DNA of 64,000 nt from Doryteuthis pealeii (taxonomy: Eukaryota > Mollusca > Cephalopoda > Myopsida > Loliginidae), in the NCBI GenBank assembly GCA_023376005.1, contig CM042148.1, forward strand, positions 76,223,071 to 76,287,070, written 5' to 3'. The notes beneath the pieces are model-generated. The model had not been told where the DNA came from and made no database searches. It saw only the letters and a list, made by a program, of their open reading frames with translations. A program made the translations under genes and the position numbers. Each line of letters opens with the position of its first letter. Within the stretch, counting starts at the first letter, position 1. Below are positions 1 through 12,589 of the stretch, one piece after another.

Positions 1-283
1 TATTATGACATTTCAGTTTAGTGATTACATATTTTAATACAGCAAAATAAAAATATTTATAAAAAATGATTTAAGGTTATAATTATTGTATATAAACAAT
101 ATTTAGAATAAAAATCACTCTTCAAAATATGTCATTGTCTAAGATTTAGTATAATTCCTAGTATGATTAATGGAATTTTTTTTTTTTAACTGGTTCCACA
201 ATTCCACTTGTTTTTAGAAAAGTTAGTTTGAGATCAGTACATCTTTAAAGTCATTGCTAGCCCCTTTTGAAAACAATTCTCTT

Positions 284-290
284 GTGTGTA

Positions 291-326
<36 letters not shown>

Positions 327-333
327 CACACAC
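284..333. repeat. Compound (GT)n(TA)n(CA)n microsatellite
   Basis: GT repeats pass into TA repeats and end in CA, giving a self-complementary tract. The rest of 1-869 is AT-rich with no feature I can support. Confidence 0.9.
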
Positions 334-869
334 CTTTATTAAATAAAAAATTTGGTTAGATTAATTAATTACCTGATCAATAACAATAGTTTTAATGAAA
401 ATCACTATGAAGATGCTCGCGAACGCGTAATGAGATTCATGCAATATTCCCATAACACAGTTTTAAAAAACTGTTCACCATTATTCATTTGTATATTTGA
501 TTGTACGATATACTGAATTTACTTTGTGGGGCCTCACATCAGTGAGGGGAGCTGGTGTGCAAATAAAACCGTTGAGAGGAAGGCCCGAAACTGCACATTC
601 TCTCCAGATGACCCCAAAACCAAATACATAACAAACCGAAAAACAAACATAACAATCATGGAATTGAACTTCTCGTTTGTTTTGCTAATGGGTTGAGGAG
701 CAGTCTACAGTCCACTCGCTTTCTGGTGAGTTTCAGTTACTCATCAAGTAACTTCCTTCTTGATCACTAATAATAGAGAACTAATTTTTAATAACTTTAT
801 AGTAAAGTAATTTTAATTCTTTGGCTTTTATTTTCTGGGCACAAATCAATCAGTCAAAAGTGAACACAC

Positions 870-1107
870 AGTGTATGTCTGTCTGTGGAGTGACCTATTG
901 TTGGTATCAACTGAACATTGAGGGAGTCTATCCATTTTTCGCCAGCACTAGACCAGGAAGATTGTTTTGTCACACATACCGTCAGCTCCCAGATGCTTTA
1001 CTGCACAGATCAGATTACCCAAGCTGAGTTTGCTAGGACCAGTATTGACCCTGGAATCTTGCGATTCCTAGGCGAATACTCTATTGACTGAGCTAATCCA
1101 GTCCCTT
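870..1107 (-). mobile_element. SINE-C copy, diverged
   Basis: Read on the minus strand, it begins with a tRNA-like head (agctcagtcaatagagtat) that has an A-box-like start and a B-box-like segment (GGTCAATACTGG type). It ends in the SINE-C body about gaccaggaag and ggtatcaactgaac. The wording matches the + strand copy at 35551 better than the copies at 28.5 and 53.2 kb, so this is probably a second subfamily. No target-site duplication was found. Confidence 0.65.
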
Positions 1108-2200
1108 GCAGTGTAAACAGAACATATTTATTACAAAATCTGACCTTGGGTACAGGTTTTGTTTTGTTTTAGAATAAAGAGCTACGTTATTTGAGTTATA
1201 TCAATAATGTCGTTTTTACATTTTAAACAAATTTCCAATTCCATACGCCCTATTTTAATTCATGTTGTTCTGATCACACATCTTCATAACGCAAATAATA
1301 TACACATGTATAGAATTTCTGTGAAAATGATCCAAAAAGAAACTATAAAACCTAAGGGGTACTATCATTTATCATTTTTACAAGGGTCAGGTATTAACTG
1401 ATATTTGTTGCCAATATGTTCATCACATAAGATGATGAAAACATTTTTGTTTAATGCTTATATCAGCTGTGAACTTATTGGCCTCACATATCAGTAGTGA
1501 CATATTTTAAATTAATGATTTTTTTCTAGAATAAATATTTTTGGAAATATGTCCTGAAAATTTTTAACTAGTTAGTTGATATGATATATAATATTAAATA
1601 AAATATATTTCGGATGCTTTTTTTTTTTTTTTTTTTTTGATGCAACATTTTGAAATAATTCCTAAGTAGGTAAGGTGCCCCTTTTTTAGTTTAAATATTC
1701 TCAAAATATGAGAAAAGGTAGAAAATAATATATTTTTTCAATGAGCATTTTTTTCTATACTCCTCAACTTTTATAACAAATCCGGGAATATGCTCTAGGA
1801 ATTTTTCAGCTAGTTAGTTAGTCGGTATAATTTTACTTTTTCCTAGTGTAACATTTTAAGGTAAATCTAAAAGAGGTAAGTGCGACATTTTTCCTTTCAA
1901 ATTATTTAAATATGATTAGAATATGAACAAGGTAAAAAAAAATAACAAAAAAAAAAAACAAGAAAAAACAAAGAAAAAAAAATATAGATAATTCAGTTGT
2001 AGGGCAAAATATCCCGTACTTAGAAAAATTGAAAAATGATGAATTTTACAGAATTTTCCTAGATCCGCTTTCTTCTTGTAAAATGGATAACACTATTCTG
2101 GTTCAACCAGAGACCAATAATAAAAATTTGGTATCCGGGATCGTCATCTTCCTACTACAGATATCAACTCGTTGTATTAAGAGTAGTTATATGCCACGTA
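1108..2200. other. AT-rich stretch without supported features
   Basis: Contains an approximately 20-nt T run near 1617 and A-rich runs near 1930-1980. Short open frames here have no recognisable content. Confidence 0.6.
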
Positions 2201-2480
2201 TACGGGGGTGACACAAGGTCTTTTTAATGTGGGACCACCCACGAACCGAAGCTCATGGAATGGTGGGTACACAAAATGTGTACATCCCATCGGCATTCAC
2301 CCTCAAGGGGGCGCCTCAGGCACTGGGCAATTAACCAAGCCTGTCTCTTTATATCAAGAGGGCAAGTGTTGTCTAGAGGGGGATAGCCACCTGGGGGTGG
2401 GGATAGCCCCCTGGGATCTATGCCGTTAATTACTTAACCGGTAAAGGGCCGAAGCCATTGGACCATCGCCTCGAGGGTAG
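2200..2480. mobile_element. SINE-E, GC-rich interspersed repeat
   Basis: A GC-rich island in AT-rich DNA, recognisable by gggaccacccacgaa, ccctcaagggggcgcctcagg and gggccgaagcca. The same landmarks recur in the same order at 42460-42715, and inverted at 16583-16775. That makes it a dispersed repeat rather than a gene. Orientation and class are not certain. A SINE is likely from its size of about 270 bp and lack of coding content. Confidence 0.65.
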
Positions 2481-2534
2481 TATAGTTGATTGATTTCAAC
2501 ATGTCAACTCATCTGATGTCTCGATGTTAGGTAA

Positions 2535-3698
2535 CTGCGTACATTGTATGGTTGTATTTACATTTTTATGTAGTTTCTTAAGAATTTATTTATATTTTTA
2601 AATTTCAAAACATCAAAATCCTCTGGGATCGTTTTCTAATAATTACGTTGTATGCATGATATTCATGTTTACAGTTTTTGCCACCATTTCTCTCAAAAGA
2701 CAAAATATCATCCGTCGACATTTTCAAGTAAATCCTTCATATTGTTTACGTTGGAAATAAATAAATAGCTTAATTTTTAGCATAGTTGGGTCAGGGGCAT
2801 GTGACCAGACAATTTTTTGCTACCACCCACCACGTGGCCTTGAATAATTAACTATTAATGTCTGCCGTAAAGAGAAAAATCCAAACAAACTAAATTTTCG
2901 GTAATTTATGAAGAGTGCATCGCGGTGACTTAAATAACGACCCAGCTCAGTCTATTCAAAACTATCCATCTTCATATCTATCTATCTCAATTGTTCATAT
3001 TTATCTATATTACTTTAGATACTAAGATTTGTTTTTTTATTCATGTTTGTTTAATGTCTTGTTTTTAGTTAAAATATACAAGAATTACGAAAAAAAAATT
3101 GCGACCCCCCCCCCAATACATTTACTTGTCGAAAATATCTATCTCCATTTGTTCATAACTATCTATATTATTTTGTTTGTTTATCCATCTATCTCAGTCT
3201 ATTCCAAACTATATATCCATCTTCATATCTAAACAAGAATTACGACAAATTACGAGAAATAAACAAGAATTACGACGAGCTAGGGTTGTTATTTTGATAG
3301 TCACCGGGTAGCAATTTTTGAGGCAGGAGACCGGGACGCACTTCCTCATAAATTACCAAATTTTCCTCAAGATACTTTAAGAGAATAAAACACGAAAACT
3401 TTGAGGATAAATTAATAATGGAAGATTAGTTAAGTAGGAACGGTTTTTAAATCCATGAAACACGTTCTACCAACATTTTTTTCGTTTAGTTGGTTTAAAA
3501 AATATGAAGTATTTAAGGGCACGTTTTATAGAGAAAAAACAAAACAACATCATCTGAGGTTCTAAACTCTTATTTTATTACTTAATTAATTATTATAAAT
3601 TAATTAATTTACTTGATTAATAAAATCAGAGGAAAAGAGTACGCACACATTTTTTACGAAAATTGTTCAAAACAAAACCTTTTTCATCCATTACTTAC
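2535..3698. other. AT-rich stretch, possible intron
   Basis: Nothing recognisable here. If the exon at 3699-3830 is real, this is the start of its first intron on the minus strand. No second exon can be seen before the window edge. Confidence 0.4.
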
Positions 3699-3830
3699 CT
3701 GAAGATGCGGGAACTGTTTTCTTAAAACCCGGCTTTTAAATTCTCTTACAGTTAATGGGAATTCGCCATCATAAACGACAGATCTCCTAAGTCCAGAAAT
3801 ATTAATGTCCGCTAAACAAAAATTATTCAT
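3699..3830 (-). CDS. Candidate first coding exon of an unidentified host gene
   Basis: Minus strand. An ATG at 3830 opens 44 codons (beginning MNNFCLADINISG, ending RKQFPHLQ). The frame stays open to a CAG|GTAAGT splice donor whose intron begins at 3698, and the exon ends in phase 0. The frame is also open upstream of the ATG. Amino-acid use is balanced, unlike the microsatellite frames elsewhere. The segment VVYDGEFPLTVREFK is faintly ubiquitin-like in pattern, but I cannot name the protein. Promoter-type motifs lie 90-170 bp upstream. Later exons would lie beyond the window's left edge. Confidence 0.45.
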
Positions 3831-3920
3831 TGTGTTGCAGTAATCAAAAATATTAGTCACAAATTCAATCCCAAAACACAGTAAACTTCGGCAAATGGCG
3901 ACCACGCCAGAAATCAATTA

Positions 3921-4003
3921 GGGAGCATGCGCAAACAATCATATTTTTTAGCCAATCAAAATTAGAGACTGCATTCACTGTTCAACTATTACATCCGGTT
4001 GTG
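3921..4003 (-). promoter_or_regulatory. Promoter-like motif cluster upstream of candidate exon
   Basis: Within about 80 bp there is an NRF1-like GCATGCGC (3925-3932), a CCAAT box (around 3951-3956, reading ATTGG on the gene strand) and an ETS-like ACCGGATGT on the minus strand (complement of acatccggt near 3991). A YY1-like AAATGGCGAC sits at about 3894-3903. The combination is typical of TATA-less animal promoters. The motifs are seen; the function is inferred. Confidence 0.35.
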
Positions 4004-4784
4004 TATCATTGCTTAGCAACAGTATCTCTAACAGTTTACGATTTTTAAAATAATGGTTTAAAGTTAATAAATAATAAAAATTAAAGAAATGAATTCGGAT
4101 CGAAGTTGAAATTTTATTTGTATTAAATTAGAGGATGTTGAAATTTATTTTAAGGGTGATATTTTACGATACAAAGTTCAAAATGCACGAAATAAGCTAA
4201 AAAGTGCTATTATTTGTCGAGTTCAAGGAAAAAGTATCTGAGAGTTATCTCCCTTTACACTGCAAAAATTTCTTAATATCGTCGGGTGGTTCTGCCGACC
4301 TGATTCCTTAATATCTGTATCTCAAGCAGTACTAATATGAGATGGGATTAAGGGCTTGCCTATTTTTACTATGGAACCGAGCAATTTTGTATATATCTTG
4401 TGACTGCTCCCCACCGGACTTTTGAGTCATTTCCCCTTGATGAGACACATACGATTATTTCGTTGGCTCTCTATTAAGGTTGATGGTAAGTTAAACTACC
4501 CAAAAATCGTCTGCTATCGTTAGATTTTTTTTAACGAATTAAAATAAATTAAATCGATTATTTAAGGTCAAACTTTTGTCTAAATCGATAAGTAGTAACA
4601 TAATGACCATCAGTAAAAAAGCAAAAAAATAATACACATTTAATTCATTTTTTAATACATTTAAAATGATTTTTTCGGTCAATTTCGATCGCTTTCGTTC
4701 TTAGACGCTGGTTTAAAATTGCTTAAAATTAATTGTTTACAAATTTAATGTAACATTCGCGATTGCAAAAATTTTTACAAAAAA

Positions 4785-4880
4785 TCAGGTAATTATCCGA
4801 TTTTAATTAAATCTTCAGTATTGATTTATCAATTAATGAATTTTATAATGCATCAGTTATTTTATTTCGAAACTTTAATT
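4785..4880 (-). repeat. Inverted partial copy of the 5.2-kb repeat
   Basis: Reads as the reverse complement of part of 5340-5440 (landmarks tgcattataaa and aaatccgat). The two pieces form an interrupted inverted repeat. The 4011-4785 interval to its left holds nothing recognisable. Confidence 0.55.
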
Positions 4881-5202
4881 GAGTATTTTTGCTATGAAAA
4901 ATGAATAGATAAAATCCATTTAAAATATGAAAAGCCTGATGTTAAGTTTAAAATGTTATATTTTTAGATTCTAGAAATAAATATCTATTTAATGCAAATA
5001 CAATGCAGGTACAAAAAGTAATAAGTTTTGAAGAAAAAATCTATTGAAAATTTAGCCCCCACCCCTTTTTAAGCAGAAAAAATATCGATGTAAATTTTTT
5101 TTCTTTTATAAGATAATAGCTAATTAAATAATTATCAAAATGAGTAAAAAAGAAATCTCCAAAAATTTAAAAAAAAACAAAATTTTTAACATTTTATTTT
5201 CC

Positions 5203-5463
5203 GATTTTTCTATTCATAACTTCGGTCTTTTATCTCTTTATTTATACTGTAATTAGTACAGAAAATGACCAACTCGCAAAAATGTTATGCCCCCAAAATA
5301 AGGAGGTGGGGTCAAAATTAAGTGACCTGAAAAAAATCAGAAAGTTTTGAAATAAAATAAATAATGCATTATAAAGTTCATTCATTGATAAATCAATACT
5401 GAAAATTTCATTAAAATCCGATACTTCCTTGATTTTTGGTAAATTATTTTCTGTAGGGGGGTG
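5203..5463 (+). repeat. Dispersed repeat shared with 48363-48610
   Basis: A stretch of about 250 bp is nearly colinear with 48363-48610 inside the TIR element there (landmarks tcggtcttttatctc, ggtggggtcaaaat, attttctgtagggggg). It shows that 4.8-5.5 kb is also transposon-derived. Class unknown. Confidence 0.75.
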
Positions 5464-6147
5464 GACTAAATTCATTTTGTCAAAAATAGATTTTATGTCA
5501 ATTTTGGGTATCCTATGGGTATATGTATGGACAAATTCACGCACCTGTAAATAGTGGTATCCATGGTTTTTTTTAATCAAGAAAAATAGACTGATAATCC
5601 GATTTTAATAAAATTTTCGATATATGGAATAATAAAAAAAGAGCTTTTATTTTAAATAAATGTTTACTCTTAATTAAAATAGCTAAGTATTTTTGTTAAT
5701 TTTTGTTTCGCACATTGACCGCTCATATAGTAAACAATAAGTTTCTTCGTATTTTTTTTTTTTTTTTTTTTTTCTGAAAATGAAATTTACATTTTTGGAA
5801 AGAGAATTTAATGATGGAACATATGTAAAAAGAAAAATCGATGTTTTGATAAAGGCGGTAGAAGAACGTTTATTTTGAAACGAATGTGATATTGAAAGAT
5901 AAACTTATCAACTTTTATTTTTTATTCTAAAGATGTTTTGAAATTTATAAATGTAAAATAAATTCTCCAATTCCCTTTCGGACAAAGGCGTATTTATTTA
6001 ATTACAGAAAAGATAGAATAAAAAATATATGCCTAAAAATAATGAGATATCATTTAAATTGTCTCTATGAAAAAAAAAAAAAAATTGAAAATAATTTTAA
6101 AGTAAAAATGGTTGTCTTTTTTTGTAGGTAGCCATACTCGTTTGTAG

Positions 6148-6605
6148 AGGGACTTGGTAATTTTCACTTTTAGTTGTTAAAATTCCTAGCATAAAATTGT
6201 GCGTGTGCATTATCTGAAATGAACTTAATTGTTATTAAGAACACATTTTATGATATTTTTGTGTTAAAGCATGCAGTTGTATTGTTTTCGAAACGATTCT
6301 AAGATTTGTATATTTCGCACAGACACATTCAAAATGGCTACCGTCTTGTTTCAAAGTGAAAATCAGTTGGCTAAATTCCTAACATAAAATTATCTGAAAT
6401 GAACTTAATTGTTATTAAGAACACATTTTATGATAATTTTGTGTTAAAGCATAAGTTTTTGAAAAAGTTTCTAAGATTTGTTTATTTCGCACGGAGACTT
6501 TCAAAATTGCTACCAGCTTAGTTCAAAGTGAAAGTCAAGGGAGGTCACTCTAATTGCCTTATTTACAAAGAATTTTGACAACTAAAGGTGAAAAATACCA
6601 GGGAC
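6148..6605. mobile_element. Inverted-repeat element with internal 180-bp tandem duplication
   Basis: The ends are inverted copies of about 36 bp. 6148-6185 (cacttttagttgtt) matches the complement of 6570-6605 (aacaactaaaggtg) with a few mismatches. Inside, a segment starting tatctgaaatgaac at 6211 recurs at 6391, a period of 180. No coding capacity, so a MITE or foldback-type element is likely. Confidence 0.6.
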
Positions 6606-7071
6606 ATTATGTTTAATTCACAGTACTGACGGCTAATGATGATGATTATAGTGTAAACGTGTAGTTCAAATTATTGAAACTACTGACACTGACAGAATCA
6701 GAGATGTATAAAAAAAAAGTCTCATTTTAAAATATTGTGGCAGACAGATTTGGAGTGAAGCGAAAAATAGAAAAGTTAACAAAAATTCTAAACTATTTCT
6801 GACAGAATGTTATTGTAAATAATTTAATCTTTAACATTCTAATTTTAATATTCTCAGCTTTTTTTTTTTCAATGATATTAAGTGTTTGATGCTGGGGTAC
6901 TGACTAAATGCAAATAGTAATTAGTGTTTATTCCAGATTGAAGAAAACATGTATACTATTACAATTATGGCCTGCTATAACAAATAGCGTCGCTTATATT
7001 ATTGGCGCTAAAGTGATTTAAATATGTCATCAAAGATTTCAAATTAATCAAAAAATGATTTTAAAACAAAC

Positions 7072-7100
7072 AAACAAACAAACAAACGAACAAACAAACA
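7072..7100. repeat. (AAAC)n tract
   Basis: About seven copies of the tetranucleotide with one interruption. Confidence 0.85.
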
Positions 7101-7194
7101 AAAAAAACAAAAAAGTTATGAGTAACAGAAATCTGTTTTTTTTTCCTTTTTTTAACACATAAACTTGTAATTTTCTTTATATTAAACGTAAAAG

Positions 7195-7197
<3 letters not shown>

Positions 7198-7266
<69 letters not shown>
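7198..7266. repeat. (CA)n(TA)n microsatellite
   Basis: About 15 CA units followed by about 18 TA units. It abuts the 5' end of the H1 Helitron at 7266, so the element may have inserted at the TA end. Confidence 0.95.
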
Positions 7267-7269
<3 letters not shown>

Positions 7270-7875
7270 ATTATAATGGAGATTGTGTATTTGTTTGTCT
7301 GTAACCGAAACTAAATCATTACTCAAGTCACAATTCCCTTAGTTATTGACGTCACATTCACCATGAATTTATTTTTATTTAAACCTCAATTAATGATAAA
7401 ATTCTTATAGCTTATTAATGCTGTTGGATTAATCTACGTTCTAATAACATAAAAGTATATTTATATATTCAAGAAAATAGCGATTTACAGTGTGAACAAG
7501 AAGGCTAATTTGCATATTGATATTAATAATTTGATTTTAATAAATATATGCTTAGTATTATTGATTTCTAATTGTTTGGTTTTCTCTTAACGAATCTGAG
7601 CAAAAATCTCGGGGATAAATCTTAAAAGAAATCCATTAAAAAGGCGAAAGAACTGTAATTTTATTAAATACTTCATAATCTCACTAAATAGATAAATTAG
7701 GAAAAATGAAAGACGGGAGTTATGCAAAATGATGGAAGAGTTAGATTTAAAGCTGTTCTATTTTTCGAGTACACCCCCTCAGTTTATCATTTTCTCAATA
7801 GTTTCTAATTTGATACAATATTTTATTACATCAAAAACTAAATACTTGCACCCGGAGGGTGCATATATTTGCTAG
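7266..7875 (+). mobile_element. Non-autonomous Helitron H1, copy 1
   Basis: The 5' end is ttattataatggagattgtg, with the terminal TC changed to TG. The 3' end carries a GCACCC/GGGTGC hairpin (7848-7862), then 9 nt, then CTAG followed by T. These are the structural hallmarks of Helitrons: no terminal inverted repeat, a subterminal 3' hairpin, a CTRR end and insertion between A and T. No Rep/helicase coding sequence is present, so it needs an autonomous partner. Confidence 0.75.
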
Positions 7876-9530
7876 TATATATAATATAAAGATTTTTGAA
7901 GGCAATAGACAATGCAATATGTGTTGAAAATTATATTTATTTAACTTTTTTTTTTTTTTTAATTCTAAATATTTTCGGAAATAAAATTCCATCATCAGAG
8001 TTATTAAAAGTACTAGGTGTTTTTTTATATAGTACTTATCCCACGGCGATGGTGTAATCATCTGTTATTTTAAGAAGTTGAGGAACGCCGTATATTTGAA
8101 AAATTTTTCTCTTTCGGTTAATTACGTGATGTAAAGTGGCTATTTCCGTGATGTTAAATCGGTTCGGCTGCTCTCTCTCTATATATAACACTTGAAATTA
8201 TTTTCAATTTTGAAAATATTAAAAAAAAAAACAAAAAAAAAAACAAGGTTCTTCTCTTCAGTGTCGTTAAAAAATTTTGGTTTCTTTGTTTAATGGCATT
8301 GTTTTGCTTATATATCCCACCCAGGATATATCTTATTTACAAACAGGCCTTAAAATGTGCCCAGGTTAATTACAATTGTAACTAAATTGTAGCAACGAGC
8401 TATGGTTCACTACCGACAACCAATACTAAGACAACCTTCATTAAGTCAAAATTATCAAATGACAAACAGTAGGTACCACCAATTTTCCCTGTGAAATTTA
8501 CCCCCCCCCCTATATTTAACACAATGAAACTTGCATAAAGGTTAATATTATCGTGAGAAGTTTTTGTTCATTCGAAAGAAGAAACATTTGAAAAAAACCT
8601 GATGATTAAAAAAAAAAAATTCAGCTTACGGAAATAATGTAAATTATGAAAGAAAAACAATGTATATATTTTTACTTCCGTTGAAATAAATTGAAATTTA
8701 ACGTAGCCAAAAACAAGTTATGACTAGATGCTTTTTAAAAAATTCTATGAAAAATCAATTAATGGTCCGATTTTCACGAAATATTTCCATAATTATTTAC
8801 CTTTTGATGTAAATATGTTTGAAATAGTTTTTTCCTAAATATATATTAGGGAAAATATATAATTACCCTCATATTTCATTTATGAAATATGAAAAAACTG
8901 AACTGACAAAAAACGATTTTTACTTTTTTCTATAAAGATAAGAATCTGAATAATTATATCAGAAGATTTTTATAAGTTTCAATACTATAGCTTTTTAGTA
9001 AAAGAACCATGAATACAGAATTCTGCTAAAAAATATCAATAAAGAAACTGACCTGTTGTAAAAAAACGGACTGTTTTACTTATTTTTCGAGATAACGGTG
9101 AATAATTTTTCCCCAGTCGGATAATTTGATATTTGAATTAACTGTTTTTCTTTATAACAACTCTTTATATTCGTTATTTCTTTTTTGCGAGATTTTTTTT
9201 TTTAAAGTTAAAAAAAATATTTACGTTTCTTCCTTCAAAATGGCCTAAACTGATCACGTGACCTATTTTGGTGGTACCTAGCAAACAAGTAGCAATATTT
9301 ATGGTAGAAAGAAGGTTACCAATGTTGCCGCTGAAATTATCTTTCTTTTTGCAAGAAAAAAAAAAAGAAGAGTAAGATAGCAATAAAGAATGAGTTTATT
9401 GACGTTATTTAAATGAGCGAGTGTTAAATTTTCCTGGGCGTTTGTGGTAGGTAATGGCGTAGTTCAGGTTATCGCGGACGATGTTAGTGAAAGTTCACTC
9501 AGAGGTCAGCTACTCATGGGATAGATCATA
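7876..9530. other. AT-rich stretch without supported features
   Basis: Homopolymer A/T runs and a C run near 8505. Short frames at 7831-8061 and 9174-9383 on the minus strand have no recognisable content. Confidence 0.6.
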
Positions 9531-10119
9531 TCTTATTATAATGGAGATTGTGGTTTGTCTGTCTGTAACCGAAACTATATTACTATACAAGTCACAATTC
9601 CCTTTGTTATTTACATCACATTCTCCATGATTTTATTTTTTATTTAAACCTCAATTATTAATAAAATTGTTTTACATTATTAATTGTTATCTACATAATA
9701 ATAACATGCAATTGTATTTATATATACAACAAAATAGCGGTTTACAGTGTGAATGGGAAGGCTAATTTGCATATTGATATTAGAAATTTGATTTTAATAA
9801 ATATATGCTTAGTATTATTGATTTCTAATTGTTTGGTTTTATTTTAACGAATATGAGCAAAAATCTCGGGGATAAATCTTAAAAGAAATTCATTAACAAG
9901 AAGAAATAACTGTAATATTATTCTTTACTTCCTATTTTAACTAAATAGTTAAATTAGGAAAATTTACCAATGAGTTTCAAAGTTGTTCTATTTTTTCAAT
10001 CTGTTCCAAATTTTTTATCTGCATTCTTATTCAGTTTCATTAGCCTTTCTAATTTAATATGATATTTTATCATATTAAAACTTAAATACTTGCACCCGGA
10101 GGGTGCATATATTTGCTAG
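9531..10119 (+). mobile_element. Non-autonomous Helitron H1, copy 2 (complete ends)
   Basis: It begins TC at 9531 after an A and ends CTAG at 10119 before a T. The hairpin gcacccggagggtgc sits 9 nt before CTAG. At 589 bp it is close in length to copies at 43855 and 50687. The element contains a short conserved central block (tttacagtgtgaa...gctaatttgcatatt) but no intact long reading frame. Confidence 0.85.
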
Positions 10120-10191
10120 TCTAAATAAAATAAATTCTCGGAGAATTTGGACGTAGATATCATATCGTCGTACTGAGAGCACGGATACCCA

Positions 10192-10222
10192 TCTCTCTCT
10201 CTCCCTCTCTCTCTCTCTCTCT
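10192..10222. repeat. (CT)n microsatellite
   Basis: About 15 CT units with one C interruption. Neighbouring 10223-10684 shows nothing recognisable. Confidence 0.9.
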
Positions 10223-10684
10223 ATCGGTCATTGACCCTGGCAGGTTTTCCACACGGCATCTAAAATCCGTACAGAGCTGATTGAAATATGTTTTTGATGG
10301 GTGTAGATAAGTATGTATGAATTATTTACAGAACTGACAGCTTGAGTTTAAAATTATTTTTAAACTGATGAGGATGATGTCAGCAACAGATTACGAAACC
10401 TGATTCCCCGACCCCCACCGAGCTTTGATCGTCTAAACCGATGCTAGCATATGTTTGTTTTTGTTTTTTTAAAATAAGGTACCCGTTAGTTTTAAACATT
10501 GTCATGATTATTTTAGTTCTTCAAAAAATGTTTTATTACAATTAGTATTAAATTACAAAACGATAATTTTCGGAATAGCATTAAATTCAAATTTCGCCCA
10601 TCTTCTTTGGTAATTTAAAGTAAAAAAAAATCCCTGTAGAAGAACAGTAGTAGTAGTATCTAACCAATAACTGAGGGATAACTA

Positions 10685-10798
10685 TGGTAGTCATACATTT
10701 CCCAATAATATTAGTCCGAAAGTGAATGTAATAGCACGACTGGAGTTCGAACTCGCTTACTCCGATGTAGCAGCACAGTGCGTAACGGGGACTCACCT
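10685..10798 (-). mobile_element. SINE-B' head fragment
   Basis: On the minus strand it has a degenerate tRNA-like head with a B-box-like gagttcgaactc segment, followed by gtgctattacattcactttcgg and actaatattattggg. Compare 41380-41480 and 19764-19870. It lacks the LINE-like tail. Confidence 0.6.
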
Positions 10799-11440
10799 TT
10801 TGGCTATGGAATCTGTGTGATATTTAAACATGGCGGCCTTAAAGAGACCTTTTTGTACTTACTTATGAATAACTGTGAAGAGATCCATAAATAGATTGAT
10901 TTTTAATTATTGAATCATATCATTTAATCAGTAAAAATTAAAAACTAAATTTTGTAATTTTCTTTATCATAAACATATTAAAGTGTATGCCCGGTTTTAA
11001 TGCTCAAGGACATATTTTTTTTAGTTATAAGTCGACACGTACATACCAAACAGACACGACTCCTTTATATAGAGAGATTTATTTCATTGAAATTTCATTG
11101 AAATATAATAGATAGTTGTGAATAGAAGAAGAATATATGATGAAGCAGAATTTTTCTGTTCCATTCTAAAACAGAAAACCAATACGGCCTGGTGCTATTG
11201 TAAGCTACTACTGGAGCGATCTGGATTAGTGGTGTAAGATTTAAAGTTCTATAATAAGTTGGTAGGCTTAGAGTGACCTACCAATGTGGGTACATATAAG
11301 TACAAGAGATATTCCGACAAAGTTATAAAACAATAACAGAATTTATTCCGTGAGCAACGGAGATACATTTAGGACAAGAATACATATACTAATTACAAAT
11401 GGTACAGCAATACATAATGAGCACATATATAGACATGTTT

Positions 11441-11760
11441 GAGTTTGAGTTTTGTTTAACGGCATATCAACCTATGTGGGTCATTTAATGCCAAAAAGGT
11501 TATTTTGGATTTCAGTCTTTAAAGTAGTGGTTCTATGGAGATTTTCGGTTATGTTTGGTTATATCTTGTTTTTTTAGAAAATTAAAAATGTTTTCAGGGT
11601 TTGTATTTTTAAAGATGTCCCTCAGGTTTCTTGCTTGATAGTAATTAGTGCGGATATGTTTAAGGCTGTTACAATTTAGAAGGATATGTTTGGTTGTAAG
11701 TTGTACTTTGCATGTTGGGCACACTGGGACATCCTCCCCTTTTAACAGGACTTCGTCCTA
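11441..11760 (-). pseudogene. L1: 3' end of a LINE ORF plus LINE tail
   Basis: Minus strand. The frame 11760-11533 gives ...GEDVPVCPTCKVQLTTKHILL...LRDIF...ENIFNFLKK and ends in a stop. This matches the C-terminal end (CxxC...KHILLxC block after the RNase H region) of I/Jockey-type non-LTR retrotransposons. After the stop comes a short 3' UTR ending ggcattaaatgaccc...ggttgatatgccgttaaaca. The same tail terminates the SINE-B family. Only the 3' end remains, as expected for incomplete reverse transcription. Confidence 0.7.
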
Positions 11761-12014
11761 CAGAACTGATAAAGAGTTCCTGAAGAAATGTCACTTACTT
11801 ATAGAAGACTGAGGGGCAAAGCCCCCACATAAGGGTAGAGGCACAAGCGTCTAACCCATATAAAGTGTTAGCTGGTCCAGAGGGAAGAGATTTCAAAATT
11901 CCCGGCTGACTGACTAAATATTCTGGCCCCCTATCGATAGAAACCTGCAACAAGGGAAGATAACTCTTCTAGACCTTCCACATCAATCCAAACAGGGACA
12001 GACAATCGCTACAG

Positions 12015-12115
12015 TGGGAATGATGCTTTAGACCCGAAACTGTGCATAACTCCAGAGTCGGTGAATGTTGTGTTGGCTGCACAGCTGTTGCTTCTACAGC
12101 AGAATGTGTATGAAA
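12015..12115 (+). repeat. Family G repeat, copy 1
   Basis: Carries gaatgatgctttagacccg, aaactgtgcataactccaga and gaatgttgtgttgg. The same block is seen at 22690-22795 and inverted at 14030-14125. It is moderately GC-rich with no coding content. Class unknown. Confidence 0.5.
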
Positions 12116-12589
12116 TTACAAGCATCAACATATTAAAACTGTAAGTCGAAGAAGAAGAGTCACTTCAAATGAAATTGAAACTCACACTTGCTGACCAGCA
12201 ATTCACATGATTGAAGAATCGCTTTAATGAGATGCAAATTTCTTTATTATTAAAAAAAAATGAAAAGAAAGAAAATAAAAATATTTGTAACTACAAGCCA
12301 AGTGTAATTTCTAAGCCAACGCAGACTGTAAACAACTTTATCATTACAAGATGACATTAAATTTCAAGTTCTCTTTATATTTGTTTTTCGTTTAATCATT
12401 CCACCCCCACCCCCACCCCCACACACCACATTGCAAATTCATTCCAAAACCAAAAATACGTCATTTCCGGTCCTTTGATGGCAGATTATTGAATTTAACC
12501 AAATTTCACAGAAAATAATTTTTCATAATTCTTCGACTTCTCAAAATCATTCTTCCTATGTAAGTCCAATTTTAGTCATGTGCACCTGC

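Noticed and set aside
3029..3232. 67-codon + frame
   Set aside because: AT-rich, hydrophobic by composition, with no recognisable features.
10825..10850. Promoter signal from a YY1-like acatggcggcc
   Set aside because: A single motif with no exon-like frame, donor site or other promoter motif beside it.
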